A DNA stretch of 64,000 nt from Paragordius varius (Eukaryota; Nematomorpha). A program made the position numbers and the translations under genes. Below the pieces are notes generated by a model. The model did no database searches and was not told the DNA's origin. It saw only the letters and a program-made list of their open reading frames with translations. The stretch covers positions 14,694,001 to 14,758,000 of the forward strand of contig OZ176051.1 in NCBI GenBank assembly GCA_964247055.1. The letters run 5' to 3'. This document shows, one piece after another, positions 34,436 through 47,300 of this stretch (position 1 is the first letter of the stretch; every line of letters begins with the position of its first letter).

Positions 34436-36858
34436 GATTTTAAATTATAACACAATATGATGCAAGCTTTCGAAATCTCCTTAAACAAGAACAATTTCAT
34501 CATAGATGCTCTTATTATTTCTTGCGTTATAAATAGAAACATTAAATATACATAGTAGTCACGTTTCAAGTATTTATTTAATATACGATAATTTTTAAAT
34601 TTAAAATAAACAGTTCACCCGTAAAAAATCTAACAGCAAAATTGGGCTTTCAATAGGTTTGACCTTGGCCATTATTTCAATAAGCAAGCAAACAGTGTCA
34701 ATTTTTTTAATGAGGATCAAATATTTGCGCTTAATAACAGTGTTAACATAATTAAAATTTTTAAAGGACACAATTAGGCATAATAAAGAACTAAGGTATA
34801 TACTGTTTTATAGGGCATCTTTATACAATCACTGAATAACATAACTTGAATTAATAAGAATTTTTTTACAACAAAGATTTTTTAATTAAAAACCGCCTTT
34901 AATCTGGTAACAGTGAATATGTATAAGGATATTAACTTCTGACCCCAAGGTGAGCATATAATAATAAAACAAACTAAAAAATTTATTATTAGTAAATATT
35001 TTATATATATAGAATCTTAATTATGTAGAAACTGAAGAATTAAAACTTTAATTTTTTGTTACTTTTAACCGTTTAATCAAAGGCTAGTATCTAGTTTTAC
35101 TAGCGATGACCGCGCTTATTTTAAATTGCCATATCGACAAAAAACAATTTTATTGATGATATCATATCGTTGGAAATTAAAGATTTGAATTACATATTTG
35201 TCATATTAGTGTAAGGCTTTATAAACATAGAAAACTTTAATATTGCAAAATGTTAAACATGAAAAATACGAACAAAATTAACCACCTGATACATTCCATA
35301 GAAACCCACTTTTGATTATCAAAACAAAAACAATTTTATAATTGATTTGCGAAATTTTAAAATATTTTATATTAATATAAAATCATTTTAAACGATAAAA
35401 AGCAATAACTAAAGAGAACATATAATTTTTAAGCTTTAAAGTACTTCTAGAATTAATTATGGCTAAATATAAAAATTAATAAGTATCCTTTTTTACATAC
35501 ATAGTTTACAGCCATAACGTATCAGGAAAAATAATCCGCAAGACTATATTATAATTCAAAATAAAATGTCAGCTATGACCCAAGACAGAGTAAAGCAAAA
35601 ATTAATTATACGGTACAAAACGAAATATAAGACAAATGTTTTTTCTAAAAGACAACCATCCGGATTCTTATATAACCGATTGTTTTGAATGCAAAATATA
35701 TAATAGACATTTGCTAACACAAAATTATATAATTTACAATCGTAATTAAATGATTTTGATAGGATAAATTAAATATAAAAAAACATTGTCCTTACATTCC
35801 TGTTACAGTATTATAAAGTATTGACAGATTACATTTATTTTTATCCTAAAGGCTCGGTAAATGTCGCATTAACCACGGTTTATAAACTTTTATTCTTACT
35901 CAAATCAAATAAGTTAGTCTACTTGTTTCCCAATTAATTATTTTGTTGGGCAGTTATAGTATAAAGCCAATTCCAAACTAATTGGCTTCAACATTTATAT
36001 AAAATCTAAAACAAATAATGGTTTAAATTGCTTTATATGGCGTATTCATTTATAAAGGCAAACATTCGAGACTTTCTATGTTCCACGTTACATGTCAAAG
36101 TTTTATTTTGCTCAATCATTTAAATATGGAATATCTTTATTGAACAAATATTCTACATATAAAATTAGTGAATAACGGGACACCAAAATTAATATCCCGA
36201 GTGTTTAATAAATTTATTTCAACGGCATCAAAAATGTATTGAAAAGCATTTCATATAACCACATTTTTTTTCTTTGATTAACAGTAAAAGCAAATTAATT
36301 TTATATTTTTTGCTAAATATAAAGAATCAATAACATTTAGAAGCATTAGCTTTTGTAGCAAGCTGGTTACGCTGGAGAATAGGCAGATATTTAAAAATTG
36401 TTAAAGCAGAACAAAATATTAAAAATAGTTTTCCAATAGGTTGGATATAAATTTTCCGAATAATTATTGGGTAATGTAAAAATTATAAAATTAAAGTTGG
36501 CAACAAATTTTTTTAAATCTTCTCCTATTATTGCTGCAGATACCTATAAGGTATGATCCATATTTCTCGCCTTCAGTTTTAAGTTTTACTATGTTTGTTA
36601 AATAAGCTCACATCATTTGAAAAAATATTTATAACCTAGGGGGCTTGAATGTTTCGATATTTAATCCCAGGTTATATAAAATTGAACTGTATACTTTACT
36701 AAACAATAAGTTCGTTTTAATAAAAAAAGAATAGGCAATTATTATTTTATAACTTTATGATTCAAGATCGTTAATCATATATATATAATTTATCATAAAA
36801 ATAATAATTTATATATTTTTGATAAAAAAAGGATATTTCAAATAAGGAGTATTTATAT
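34436..36858. other. Divergent intergenic region between the proteases, part 1
   Basis: Mostly featureless AT-rich DNA. A MITE arm is present near 35605-35665 (ggtacaaaacgaaatata and aaaagacaaccatcc). Confidence 0.4.
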
Positions 36859-37600
36859 CTAATGTTTCCGGACAATCCAAGGAGGAAGACGCAAAGTCTC
36901 ATCGAAATTCAAGCTAGCATCTTTTATATACCTCAAAAATCTTTTAGTTATAAGTATCAATAGGGTTTTCGGTATATCTACTATATAAGGAATAATCCCG
37001 CATTTTTTCAATATAGACAACCATGAAAAATAATTTGGCTCAAATGAAAAATTTTCAAAACGAAAAAACATTGAATTACCAAGGTTTTTAACTATTTTGA
37101 CTATGGAAAATTTTGTAGCCAAGTACTTTTTTTAGAGTCAATGGGGTTTGGCCGACTGTAAAATCTGTCACTATTTAAAATTCTTACTAATTTTGGGACA
37201 ATCTATAAAATAATAGGATTAAATGATGGTTTTAGGTATTCCCGTCGCTTTGAAAAAGCCAATGAGTCTGCCTTTTCTAAAATACCCCCCAGTTAAAAAC
37301 AGAAGGTAATTAAAATTCTAGCTGATATATTAATATTATGGGGAAATACCCGCAAAATCACTACAAATGAATATTATTTTTATGGGCTTATTTTTTGTGT
37401 TGCTCTGTCTGGAGTTATTATAAAATGATTTGACTACATGGGGATTAAATAATTTGATTCATATGGATTCATTAGTTCCCCAAAATATTATCAAGGTCCG
37501 TTATATTGTTGTGGCCACTTCCCAGTGGCTAATTTAGATAACGTTTGAATAAATTTTTTCACATAAAACGGACTCGTATGGACTAAATTATAAAATTTAC
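36859..37600. repeat. Unassigned ORF and decayed repeat
   Basis: An 87-codon minus-strand frame (37122-36859) contains NFDETLRLPPWIVRK. No start context, introns or family are recognisable. Downstream strings such as ttttaggtattcccgtc and aaagccaatgag recall the 310-bp tandem units at 16018-17430. It may be old Helitron-like material rather than a gene. Confidence 0.25.
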
Positions 37601-38054
37601 ACTACAAACTAAACGTAATAAAAAAAATATTGTTTAAAGACAATATTATTAAACTTGATAAGTCGCTATGGGTTGCAAAATACGAAAAATAGATGTATAA
37701 TTGAATTGTTCAAAATTATTTGAAAAGTAAGGTAGTTAGCCTTTTTAAAAATAAATATTTGTCTTTTAGTTTTACTTCTATAATTTTTCTGATAATAATA
37801 ATAAATTTTTGGATAACACTATTATGTCATAGAATGCATTTTACCGAAAATGACCCAGTATTTAGGTTTAAAATTAAAATATTGGATTTCATTTTTATAA
37901 TTATAAAACTATTAAATAAATACTTTTGATTTTGACATAAATCTTTATAATTGTTAATTTATATGTAGGAAAGTTATACTCCTGATTTGAAAATTAAATT
38001 TATTAAAATAGAGCATTTTTATTTGAATTATTATAAATATAAATTTAATATACC

Positions 38055-38221
38055 ATTTCCCAGTCTAAATAAACGTTTTCCCAGTCAATCGAAACGTTTT
38101 CCCATTAATCGAAAAATTTTCCCAGTCAATTGAAATTTTCTTAGTCAATAAAAACATTTTCCCAATCAATAAAAACGTCTTCCCATTCAATAAAAACGTT
38201 TTCCCATTCAATAAAAACGGT
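38055..38221 (-). repeat. 21-bp minisatellite, left arm
   Basis: About eight 20-21-bp units (TTCCCAGTCAATCGAAACGTT type), inverted relative to the right-arm array. The open frame across it is a product of the repeat. Confidence 0.85.
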
Positions 38222-38570
38222 TTTATTTTTGATGATAAATATAACAAGATACAAAAATAACTTTAACCATTATCAGCGTAATATTAGGATAATATATTTT
38301 TTTAAAAACACTATTATTGAATGACAATTTTTCCAAGTATATTCCAGTGCACAATCATTCATAACTTAAATTGTTATATTTTTGGAATTTGAGTTAAGAT
38401 AATGTTTTTTATTTTATCGATGGTTCGCATTAATATTTGCGGAACGCTTCACAATAGTTTTTAAATATGTCCGGTTTGTCGATAAAAATACTGTCGGAAA
38501 AAATATCTAAACGAAAATATTTTTTGATAAAAATGTTTTTGATTTAAAAATATAAAAAGGATATTTGACT

Positions 38571-38838
38571 AAAACAAGGGTGTAAATAAATGCCTTCGCG
38601 GGCCACATTTTTAACTCAAAAAGCCAGTTCCCCATTCAAAATATATACTGGCATTTACATAATTTTTCGATAATATTTTTTTATTCCTTACCAATTTAAT
38701 AGATTCATTCATAATAATTGCGCAAGAAATATGAATATTACTAAGATTTTGTGGGCATATTTTTGCATATGGATTTCCAAATTTTTTGCGGCCCGCACAA
38801 AGGTACTCGGAAGGCCGCCTTAGGCCTCCAACCAAATG
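38571..38838. mobile_element. hAT-type MITE fragment in the foldback loop
   Basis: Starts AAGGGTGTAAATAAATGCC and ends GAAGGCCGCCTTAGGCC. The segment actaagattttgtgggcat with gcggcccgcac matches the MITE at 41313-41500 in order. No clear target duplication. Confidence 0.5.
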
Positions 38839-39211
38839 TTAAATACTATAAAATTAGCGTAAAATTTATGTTTAAGATCCAATATAAAGTGTTAAATGAC
38901 CTTTGTGATAAAAATGGTATATTATAAATTTAATTAATCCCTCCGTAACTATAGATTTTTAAGTTGGCCCCATATATTAATGCGAACCATCGATAAAATT
39001 AAAAACATTATCTTAACTCAAATTCCAAAAATATAACATTTAAAGAATAAGTCATTGATGATTTTGCACTGGAATATACTTGGAGAATTGTCATTCAATA
39101 ATTGTGTTTTTAATTAAAAATTATCTTATATTACGCTAATAATGTTTAAAATATTTTTATATTCTTGTTTTGATATTTATCATCAAAATTAAAACCGTTT
39201 TTATTGACTGG

Positions 39212-39345
39212 GAAAACGTTTTTATTGATTGGGAAAAAGTTTTTATTGACTAGGAAAATGTTTCGATTGACTGGGAAAACGTTTCGATTGACTGGGAAAA
39301 TGTTTCGATTGACTGGGAAAACGTTTATTTAGACTGGGAAATGGT
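39212..39345 (+). repeat. 21-bp minisatellite, right arm
   Basis: Six consecutive 21-bp units starting GACTGGGAAAACGTTTTTATT, then a partial unit GACTGGGAAATGG. The outer units carry the TTTCGATT version and the inner ones TTTTTATT; the left arm shows the same outer-to-inner order. Confidence 0.88.
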
Positions 39346-39867
39346 ATATCCCTAAAATATGATGTCACAAAAGAGATACCCTGCCATAACAAACCCATTA
39401 TGAGGGGCTAAATATCCGTATCCCAAATCTTTTGTGTGTAAAATTAAAATTAATTTTTTTTAAAAAAATTTATTTAACCTTCATTTATTTTTCAAAAAAA
39501 TATATTAATCAAAAATGTTCTACAAAAATTTAATTTTTTATTTATATTTGGAGGGCTTATTAATAATTTTATTGTCCAATAAACAATAAAACAATTAGAA
39601 ATGTATTTAATATCGGAAAAGCATATGAACCATCTAATTAATTTTAATATGCTGATATAAAAAGCTATTATCAAGGGTTTTATCAGTAATTTTTGCGAAT
39701 ATATTGAACCATAATTGATGTTAAGAGAATTTTTTAATTATCCGACAAATTTTTAAATTAAGCGACTATTTTTTGTAAAAGACACATTCTTAAAATCTAA
39801 AGAATTTTTTTATCCGGACAAATTTTTGTTTTACGGCAAATTTTTATACGGACAAAAAACCGAAATA

Positions 39868-40116
39868 CAGTAAAAAATGAAAGTATACAGACAAAACGTA
39901 AATATATAACAACAAATATTTTTTTAAAAGACAACCATACTTTTTTCTTATATCATATAAAATATTTACCGTAAATAAAATTGATGGGGTATTTACATCT
40001 GTGTTTGATATGTTTTCGATTAAAATAATCAGCTATTTTAAAATAATCAAGATTTATAGAAAAAATATATATATGAATATTTTTATTTTTTGTCCTCATA
40101 ATTTCAATTTTTACTG
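39868..40116. mobile_element. Palindromic Tc1/mariner-type MITE
   Basis: CAGTAAAAAATGAAAGTATA...TTTCAATTTTTACTG, with TA on each side. Confidence 0.72.
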
Positions 40117-40952
40117 TATAATAGGATATGAGGAGTCCATATCTATAATGTTGAGTAATAACCCTATGAATTCTAATGGGCTAAATGTTTACTATATTTT
40201 TTTTTAAAAGCTTTAACATAGCATATGATATACACCGACTAGAAAATAAACCATTATAGATTAAACATTAATTGAGAGATTATAAGAATAGGATTCAATA
40301 AATCTCGCATTTTATACAAAAATAAGGCAAACTTTCCCTTTTAAATTTATAACTCCAATCACCATGTCATAACAATTGAAAAAGGTAAATTTTAAAAAAA
40401 CCTTATTTTGTACTTATAAGAAACTTCTTTACTATTGGAAAATAATGAAATTCCAAATATTCCTCATATTTTATTCTGTACAATCTTTTCTACATATGCA
40501 AAATAATTTTATTATAAGGTTAAATCCACAATACAACAATCCAATTTGTCCGCATAAAATTAATCTTTTGATTTTACAATATGTTTGTTATAAAAAAATT
40601 TATCTGTTAAGTTGCGCCCGAATATTACATTTTTTACTGTGAAACAGTTAATTATATAAAATAATCAAGGCTAAAATTATCAAACACATTATCATTTCCT
40701 CATTATATGTTTGCACAGATCCAATTTGTAATAGTATTTATAGATTAAGAAGGTCTAATTAAATAAAACACTTGAAACGTGACCTTGATGTTAATTCTGC
40801 CATGTTTGCATAGGGAACATCCTCTTAAAAGCCAAAAATAACCTTTCTACAAGTGTATTTAATAACACAAATAAGCGATCGTTTGTGTAATTAAAGGTAA
40901 ATAATAGAAAATTAACCATACATACTATTGCAACATTTGATATAAGAAAACC
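40117..40952. other. Upstream region of the plus protease
   Basis: Open frames here are short and low in complexity. No exon was recognised. Confidence 0.35.
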
Positions 40953-40960
40953 TATAAAAG
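40953..40960 (+). promoter_or_regulatory. TATA box of the plus-strand protease
   Basis: CCTATAAAAG, about 55 bases before the ATG at 41013. Its spacing matches the minus paralog. Confidence 0.55.
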
Positions 40961-41012
40961 CCGTATAACTTATCTTACATTTTCAAATTTTGTTTAAAAG
41001 ACCATTAACGAT

Positions 41013-44000
41013 ATGCAGTTCACGCTCACTGTGTTGCCATTTCTCACAATATTATTCTGCAGCATTAAAAGTAAATTGGCTAATAGAAATACTTTCAATT
41101 AATATTTCTGGCTATATAATATGATATTTGATTTATTAATATACACCGTCATTTATATATATCTATATCTCCGCTTATTGAATAGGCTTCATAAGGTCGG
41201 ATTCTTTCTTTATTAATTTATTTTTAACATTATATAATTATTTTATTATATTAAAATAATAATATCCTAGTTTTTACAAGTTATTTTGAACTGAGGTCAC
41301 AATAATGTAAAGGAGGGGTGTTCAACATAAACGGCTTCAATATTTTCTAGTGCTTGCCAAGTGGACACATTTACTTAAACAATTTGTTTAGAAAATATCA
41401 ATTTTATTAAGATTTTGTGAGCATATTTTAATAATTTATGCATTACCAATTTTTCGTTGGCCGCACATATATCAAAGGACCGCGTTGTTGGCCACCCTTT
41501 ATGTAAAGTAAACCAGTTCATAGATATAGATATATGGCATTATCGATGCTGATTATTTTGATATTTATAAATATCAAATAACTTACTGAAAGTCAATTTT
41601 TAAAGCTTGCTATTGATGAGAGTTGTTCACATATCTGCATTTGGTTTAAAAAAATTTTCACAATTATCTTAGTCGATTGATGTATTTAATAATTATTAGT
41701 AGTTGTTTATAATTTTGTTTGCTTCATGATCATGTTTCAAATAGTATTAGTCATTCCAAAACATATATTGGATAATTATTAAGTTTGAAATTGTTTATAA
41801 ATATCAATTATAGATAAATTTTGCCTTAATTATATTCACACATTGTAAAGAAAATATTATAAAACCGAGTTAAAAGTATTCTCAATATTGTAAATGTAAA
41901 AGTTTACTGCCATAATATTGAACTTTAGGCTATAATGTAATATCATAAAACCAAAATCACCGATTTGTTTAGCTTTAATTTTAATATCAAAATTTATATA
42001 TATAACATTTTTCATCCAAAAATAAGATTTGCTAAGCAGACGCAACATTATTTCTGTCAAAAACAACAATTAAAGACAATTGTTATTTTTATATGGCATT
42101 TTTTATTAGGATTTATCTAATTTAAATTAGATGATTAATTTATTTTTAGCGTTGAATTATTATTTTTATTGTTACCTACCAATATTTGATGTAAATTGAT
42201 TTTCATATCTTGCATTTTACCCATAAATTGCATTTATTTATATTAATTATTTTTTCTTTTACAAAGTTTCCAACCAAATTAAATTATCATAGAATAAATT
42301 ATTGTTCTTGAAAAAATGATGTATTTGGTTAAATAAATGTTGTGTTTGGTTGAAAAATTGAAAAAACTTTGTCTTTGGTTCAAAAATGTTGCGTTTGATT
42401 GAAAAATGTTGCGCCTGGTAGAGAAAATGTTGTATTTGCGAAAAAAATGAAGTGCTCGGAAAAAAAATGCGTATGGTTAAAAAAAATTTTGCGATTGGTT
42501 GAGAAAATGTTGTTTTTGCATGATGGGATATATTATTAAAACCAAAAATCATTTAAAATACTTTGAATCTTGGAATTGATTTAATTTTTATTGCAAAAAA
42601 GATGGTTATTCGGATTGTGGAATTCAGTTTGCAAGAATCAGTTCTCCCAATTGCAGCTCGTTGTCTCAACACATCGTTAATGGAAATAACGCTAATATAC
42701 AAGCTTGGCCTTGGCAGGTATTGATTAAAAATATTAAAAGTAAACTTTATAAGAACCGTAAATTTAGACACTTAATATTTTAATTTTTTATAACAACAAT
42801 GATTTAACTTACTTAACCTCATTTTCACAATCTTTACCCCATAAACCAGATATATTGACATTTAAAAAATATTGTTTAAGTTGACTCTCATGTCTTATAT
42901 GGTGAAAATTTTAATTTTAAACAAAGCATTAAAAGTTAAGAGTCATATTTATTTAATGTAAAAATATACCCTAATTCAGAAACGTATCTTGCTTTTCTGG
43001 TGCCCGCTGCATTGTGAATTTATTAATTTAAACGTGGTCATGACCACTCGTAAATAAGATATTTTTTCTGTATTATTTTGACTAATAATTTTTAAACACC
43101 TATTTTTTGAAATAAAATTAAAATTATTTAAAATCCTGCGCCAATGGCGCCCGTGCATCAGCCCCCCTTTCCCCCTATATCTGCGTCTCTGTCGTTATGA
43201 GTTGCATAATAATTAATATGAAACATAACATTAAATTTTATATTGAATAGATATATAAGACATATGGAAAAAATCAGGGATTGAAAAATGTTGTTTTAAT
43301 TATTTAAAAATTTTATGTTTTGTCCTTAAATTTTTTTAACTATTTAATCAATTAGCTATTTCTCAAAATTGATCGCAAACAGGATTGTGGTGCTGTGCTT
43401 ATTCACCCTCGATTCGCTCTCACGGCTGCACATTGTGTGTGGGGAAAGTATGGCGTATAATTACTTTTTCCAAATTTCAATTACAATATAAATCAAATTA
43501 TACAGTTAAATGTAAAATTAAAAAGTCATATAAAGACAATCATATGTTTAAATTGATAATATCTTAATTATCAAAAACGTATTAACATAATGAGGATTTA
43601 CGATTCACAGTGATAGGGTGACCAGACCTCCCGCTTTTTCACAATTATATATAAAAAATATTTTTTTTATCCGATTAAATTTTTTATCATTAGTTATCTT
43701 TAAATTCTATATGAAATTTAAATTAAAATTTTTTATTTTTAAATTAAAAAAATTTATTTTTTTTCGAATTTATCTCTTATGATTATACACTTTAATGCCA
43801 ACATTATCAAAAAGACAAATACCACAAATCGTTAGCTTATACGTTTAATCCAGAAATAAGGTAATAAAATATTTTTTTTATTAGTTTAAAAATATGCTTT
43901 TAAAAAAACGAAGAGTGAATCATTTGTTAATTGTTCTTTATGCGAGGGGGAATTCCGCCCAGGGGCGTACCGAGGGGGGGGGGGGGGGGGGCAAGGGGGT

Positions 44001-44283
44001 GCATCATGCCCCGGGCGCCGTTATTTAGGGGCGCCTAAATGATTTTTTAAAATTAAATTTTAATTATGCAAAAATAATAAGAACTTTCAAATGAGATTTT
44101 TCAGCAATTTATGTAATAATCCCTATATATATACTCTATTATTCACCTAATTAGTACCATTGAAGAAATTTGGTATATTTAATAGATTTAAAATTTATAT
44201 GGCTGTGCTATCTTATCTATAGTTAGGTTACAACGTTTGTATTTTTTACTAAATTGTTTTATTGGCTTTTAAAAAAATAAGGG

Positions 44284-44314
<31 letters not shown>

Positions 44315-47300
44315 ATAAAAGTTTTATGCCCCGGGCGCCGCAAATGTTCGGTACGCCACTGATTCAGCCTAGCACATGGCGGCACGCATGATATTACAAA
44401 GTATATGGAAATACAGAAACATAAAAAAGGTTAAGATATGGCGGCATCATCTTACAAATTGAGCGATTTTTATCGAAAAACCGCTTTTGGAGAAAGAAGA
44501 AAAGAATTTGGCACTAGCCGAAGGCGTTTTATCTTTTCACGCCGTTAATCCATAACCTTATTCAATAAAAAATTAACATGTGACCGTACAAAGGCTGAAG
44601 CCATTTTATGCAATGTCCTTTTGCCACATGCATTTTCTGAAATACAAAAAGATCCGGTGTAAATTAATTTCGGATGCACAAATCACAACATAATTATTTC
44701 CCACTTAAATAGAATATTTTGATCCAGAAACCGGAGTAAAATTTTAGATTTTATTTCTTACCCGTTGAAAATTGCGAATTTTTTACTTCAATAATGAATT
44801 CTAGAAAAAAATAATTTAAAAGACAAAATCATCGCATATTGCGCTGACAACACCAATATGAACTTCGGTGTAAAAGCAAGGAACAAAAAATATTTTTTAT
44901 ATATTAGGCAGATAATCATAATCAAAACATTATTGGCGTTGGGTATGCAGCGCATATAATACACAACGCTATTCAAGCAGCTGCTGATTTTTTACCCCTA
45001 GATGTGGATTGTTAAAATATATTTCTATTTTTATATATATACACCGTACGCGTTGAAACGCTAGTGGAATTCTTTGAAAATGCAGAAGTTCAATATCAAA
45101 AATGCTTGGATATTGTAAAATCGCTGGTTAGCTCTTCTGCCAGCTATCGAAAGAATTTTAAAAATATATGATCCTTTAAAATCCTATTTTTTATCACAGG
45201 ACAAATGTCCTACAACTTTGGAAAAGGTTTTTGAAAGTGATTCTTCAGTTAGAGTTCCTACATAATCAAGCTTCTCTCTTTCAAAATGTTATTGAATTGG
45301 TAAAAGGTGACAAAATTTCGGCAATCGAAGTAGCCAATGAAGTTAGTAACCTAAGATTCCAATGTCAAGAAAGGTTAGAAAATAATTTTATACCAGTAAC
45401 CATCCGCAATATTATAAATAAGTTAGAAAAACAAGGCTCAATAAATCGCCAAGATATCCTGTACCATATAAAAATGTTTTATACCATCTGTAAAGATTAT
45501 TTGTAAGACTGGAAGGTGCAATTCAATTAAATTGATCATTTTCATTGGATAACATTAAAACCAGAATTTAATTGGTGCGATGTTCAAAAATCATTTGATT
45601 ACATCTGCATCTCCCAAATTCCGAAAAAGTAATCTTTCTTTTTTCTGAAGTACCATTAGGTAAAAAATATATTAATAATGAAAAATTAATATTATGGACA
45701 ACAGAAAAAATACAGTAGAAAAGAAATGATTAGAAATATTTCCTCATTTTGAAACAAACTATGTTCCATACAATATTATTTTAAAATGTGGAATAACTAA
45801 CTTTACCTGGAACCAACGCTGCTACTGAGCGCGTTTTTTCCACAATAAATATGTGGACATCGGAAAAATCAAATTTAAATGTTGAAACATTAAAGGCCAT
45901 TTTATCTGTCAAATATAATTTGCCAAGTTCTTGTGAATACTTCTACAATATTGTTAAAAATGAATCTAAAACGCATTCACTCAAATAAAAAATATACCAA
46001 ATAAAATATTATATTTATAATATATTTGTGAAAAATAAATATAACAATAAATTTTTGGTATAAAAATTTTTGGTTGTACCCTTCCATGCCCCCCCCCCCT
46101 TTTCAGATTTGTCCCGCTTTTTCCTTCAAAAAATCTGGTCACCCTACACAACAATCACCCATATATCTACGAAATTAAGGTTATTTCTTACAATTAATAG
46201 ACGTTATAAAATGACAATAATGTGATTATCAATCTGTTTAGTGAAAGGAAAATTCAAGTGTATGGGCATGTAGAAAATTTATTCAATGTGGTATATATGG
46301 ATCGTGGAGGATGGAAGTCTGGAGTCAATAACGTTCACTACAAAGATTTCATGTAAGTTCTCTCATTATTTTGTTTTGTAATATAATTTTAAATGTTTAT
46401 TTTGCCAACCCAAATTGACCCTGGAATTTTATATGACTCTTCAACATTTCACCCTTCACCTTGAAATAAATTATGTTTGAAATTCAGCTTTTAATATGAA
46501 ATATTTCTTTATGCATATTATATCATTGTTTTATGTATAAGTTAAGTTGTTTTTTTATAAAGTGTACAGTATTGAAATTATACGGATATTTTCAAACAAA
46601 AAACAACCATAGTTTTTTAACTATTTTTAAAATTATAACTCATTGTAAATTGCAAATTATAGATTGATATGTAAATTGGTGACAATATCAATTATATATT
46701 TTATAATTGTAAATAAATATTTTATATAGGAATTTAGATTTAAAAAAGTATGGGGTTGTCTTTACAAAAATATATGTTTATATATTTTTACGTTTTGTCC
46801 GTATATTTCAGTTTTTACTGTATTTTATTTTCAAAAATTTATTTTTTGGGTGAATTTCGAAATGTTTGAGGGTGAAGTTGCTATGTTAGTATGTGTTATT
46901 TACAAAGATAAATGACGGATTGATAATGTTTTGTAATAACATCGAAAATTACGTTTATAAACTGAAATAAATGATATTGACCCACCGTACTTATATTAGG
47001 CCAGGTCATCCTCCAGTCGGTGATATTGCTATTCTTGAATTGTCAGAAACACCTCTTTTAAACAATTTTATTAATTTGGTCTGTTTACCAGAAACAAATA
47101 CTCCAATCGCTTCTACTGGGCAAGACTGTTACGCTACTGGATGGGGTTTTACTAAATTCGAAAAGAGTATGATTAATAAATTATACGCTTTGTAATTTTA
47201 AGAATCTCTATCTAAATAGAAATATAGAATTTTCAGGTAAAAAGATCAATGTTCTAAGGAATCCAAATTGATATAAGTCACATATCATTTATGGTTATAA

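Larger units (their letters stand above)
38049..39352. mobile_element. Foldback-like element with minisatellite arms
   Basis: Two inverted arms of about 390 bp (38049-38445 and 38972-39352) begin TACCATTTCCCAGTCTAAAT and end with its complement. The outer part of each arm is a tandem array of a 21-bp unit: about 8 units at 38055-38221 and 6 clean units at 39212-39345 (consensus GACTGGGAAAACGTTTCGATT). The inner arm is unique sequence (for example atcgatggttcgcatt). Long terminal inverted repeats made partly of short tandem repeats are the hallmark of foldback (FB-type) transposons. The target duplication could be TATA but is masked by palindromy. The loop holds a fragment of another MITE. Confidence 0.82.
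43614..46146 (+). mobile_element. hAT transposon, copy 2, in intron 3 of the plus protease
   Basis: Perfect 13-bp TIRs TAGGGTGACCAGA / TCTGGTCACCCTA. Flanking octamers are CACAGTGA and CACAACAA, identical at five of eight positions with the differences all transitions, so probably a decayed target duplication. The transposase on the plus strand matches copy 1 (GGCGTTGGGTATGCAGCGC, GGAACCAACGCTGCTACTGA) but carries more indels; the longest open piece is 45231-45506. It is interrupted at its 5-prime end by a MITE (43960-44361). It is older or more decayed than copy 1. Confidence 0.92.

Noticed and set aside
38055-38247. Regular short repeats as a CRISPR array
   Set aside because: The 21-bp units are contiguous with no spacers, are mirrored in an inverted arm, and lie in a eukaryotic genome. 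This is a minisatellite in a foldback-like element.
42259-42552. 97-codon minus-strand ORF as a gene
   Set aside because: Its Phe/Gln-rich repeats are the translation of a ~20-bp minisatellite in an intron.
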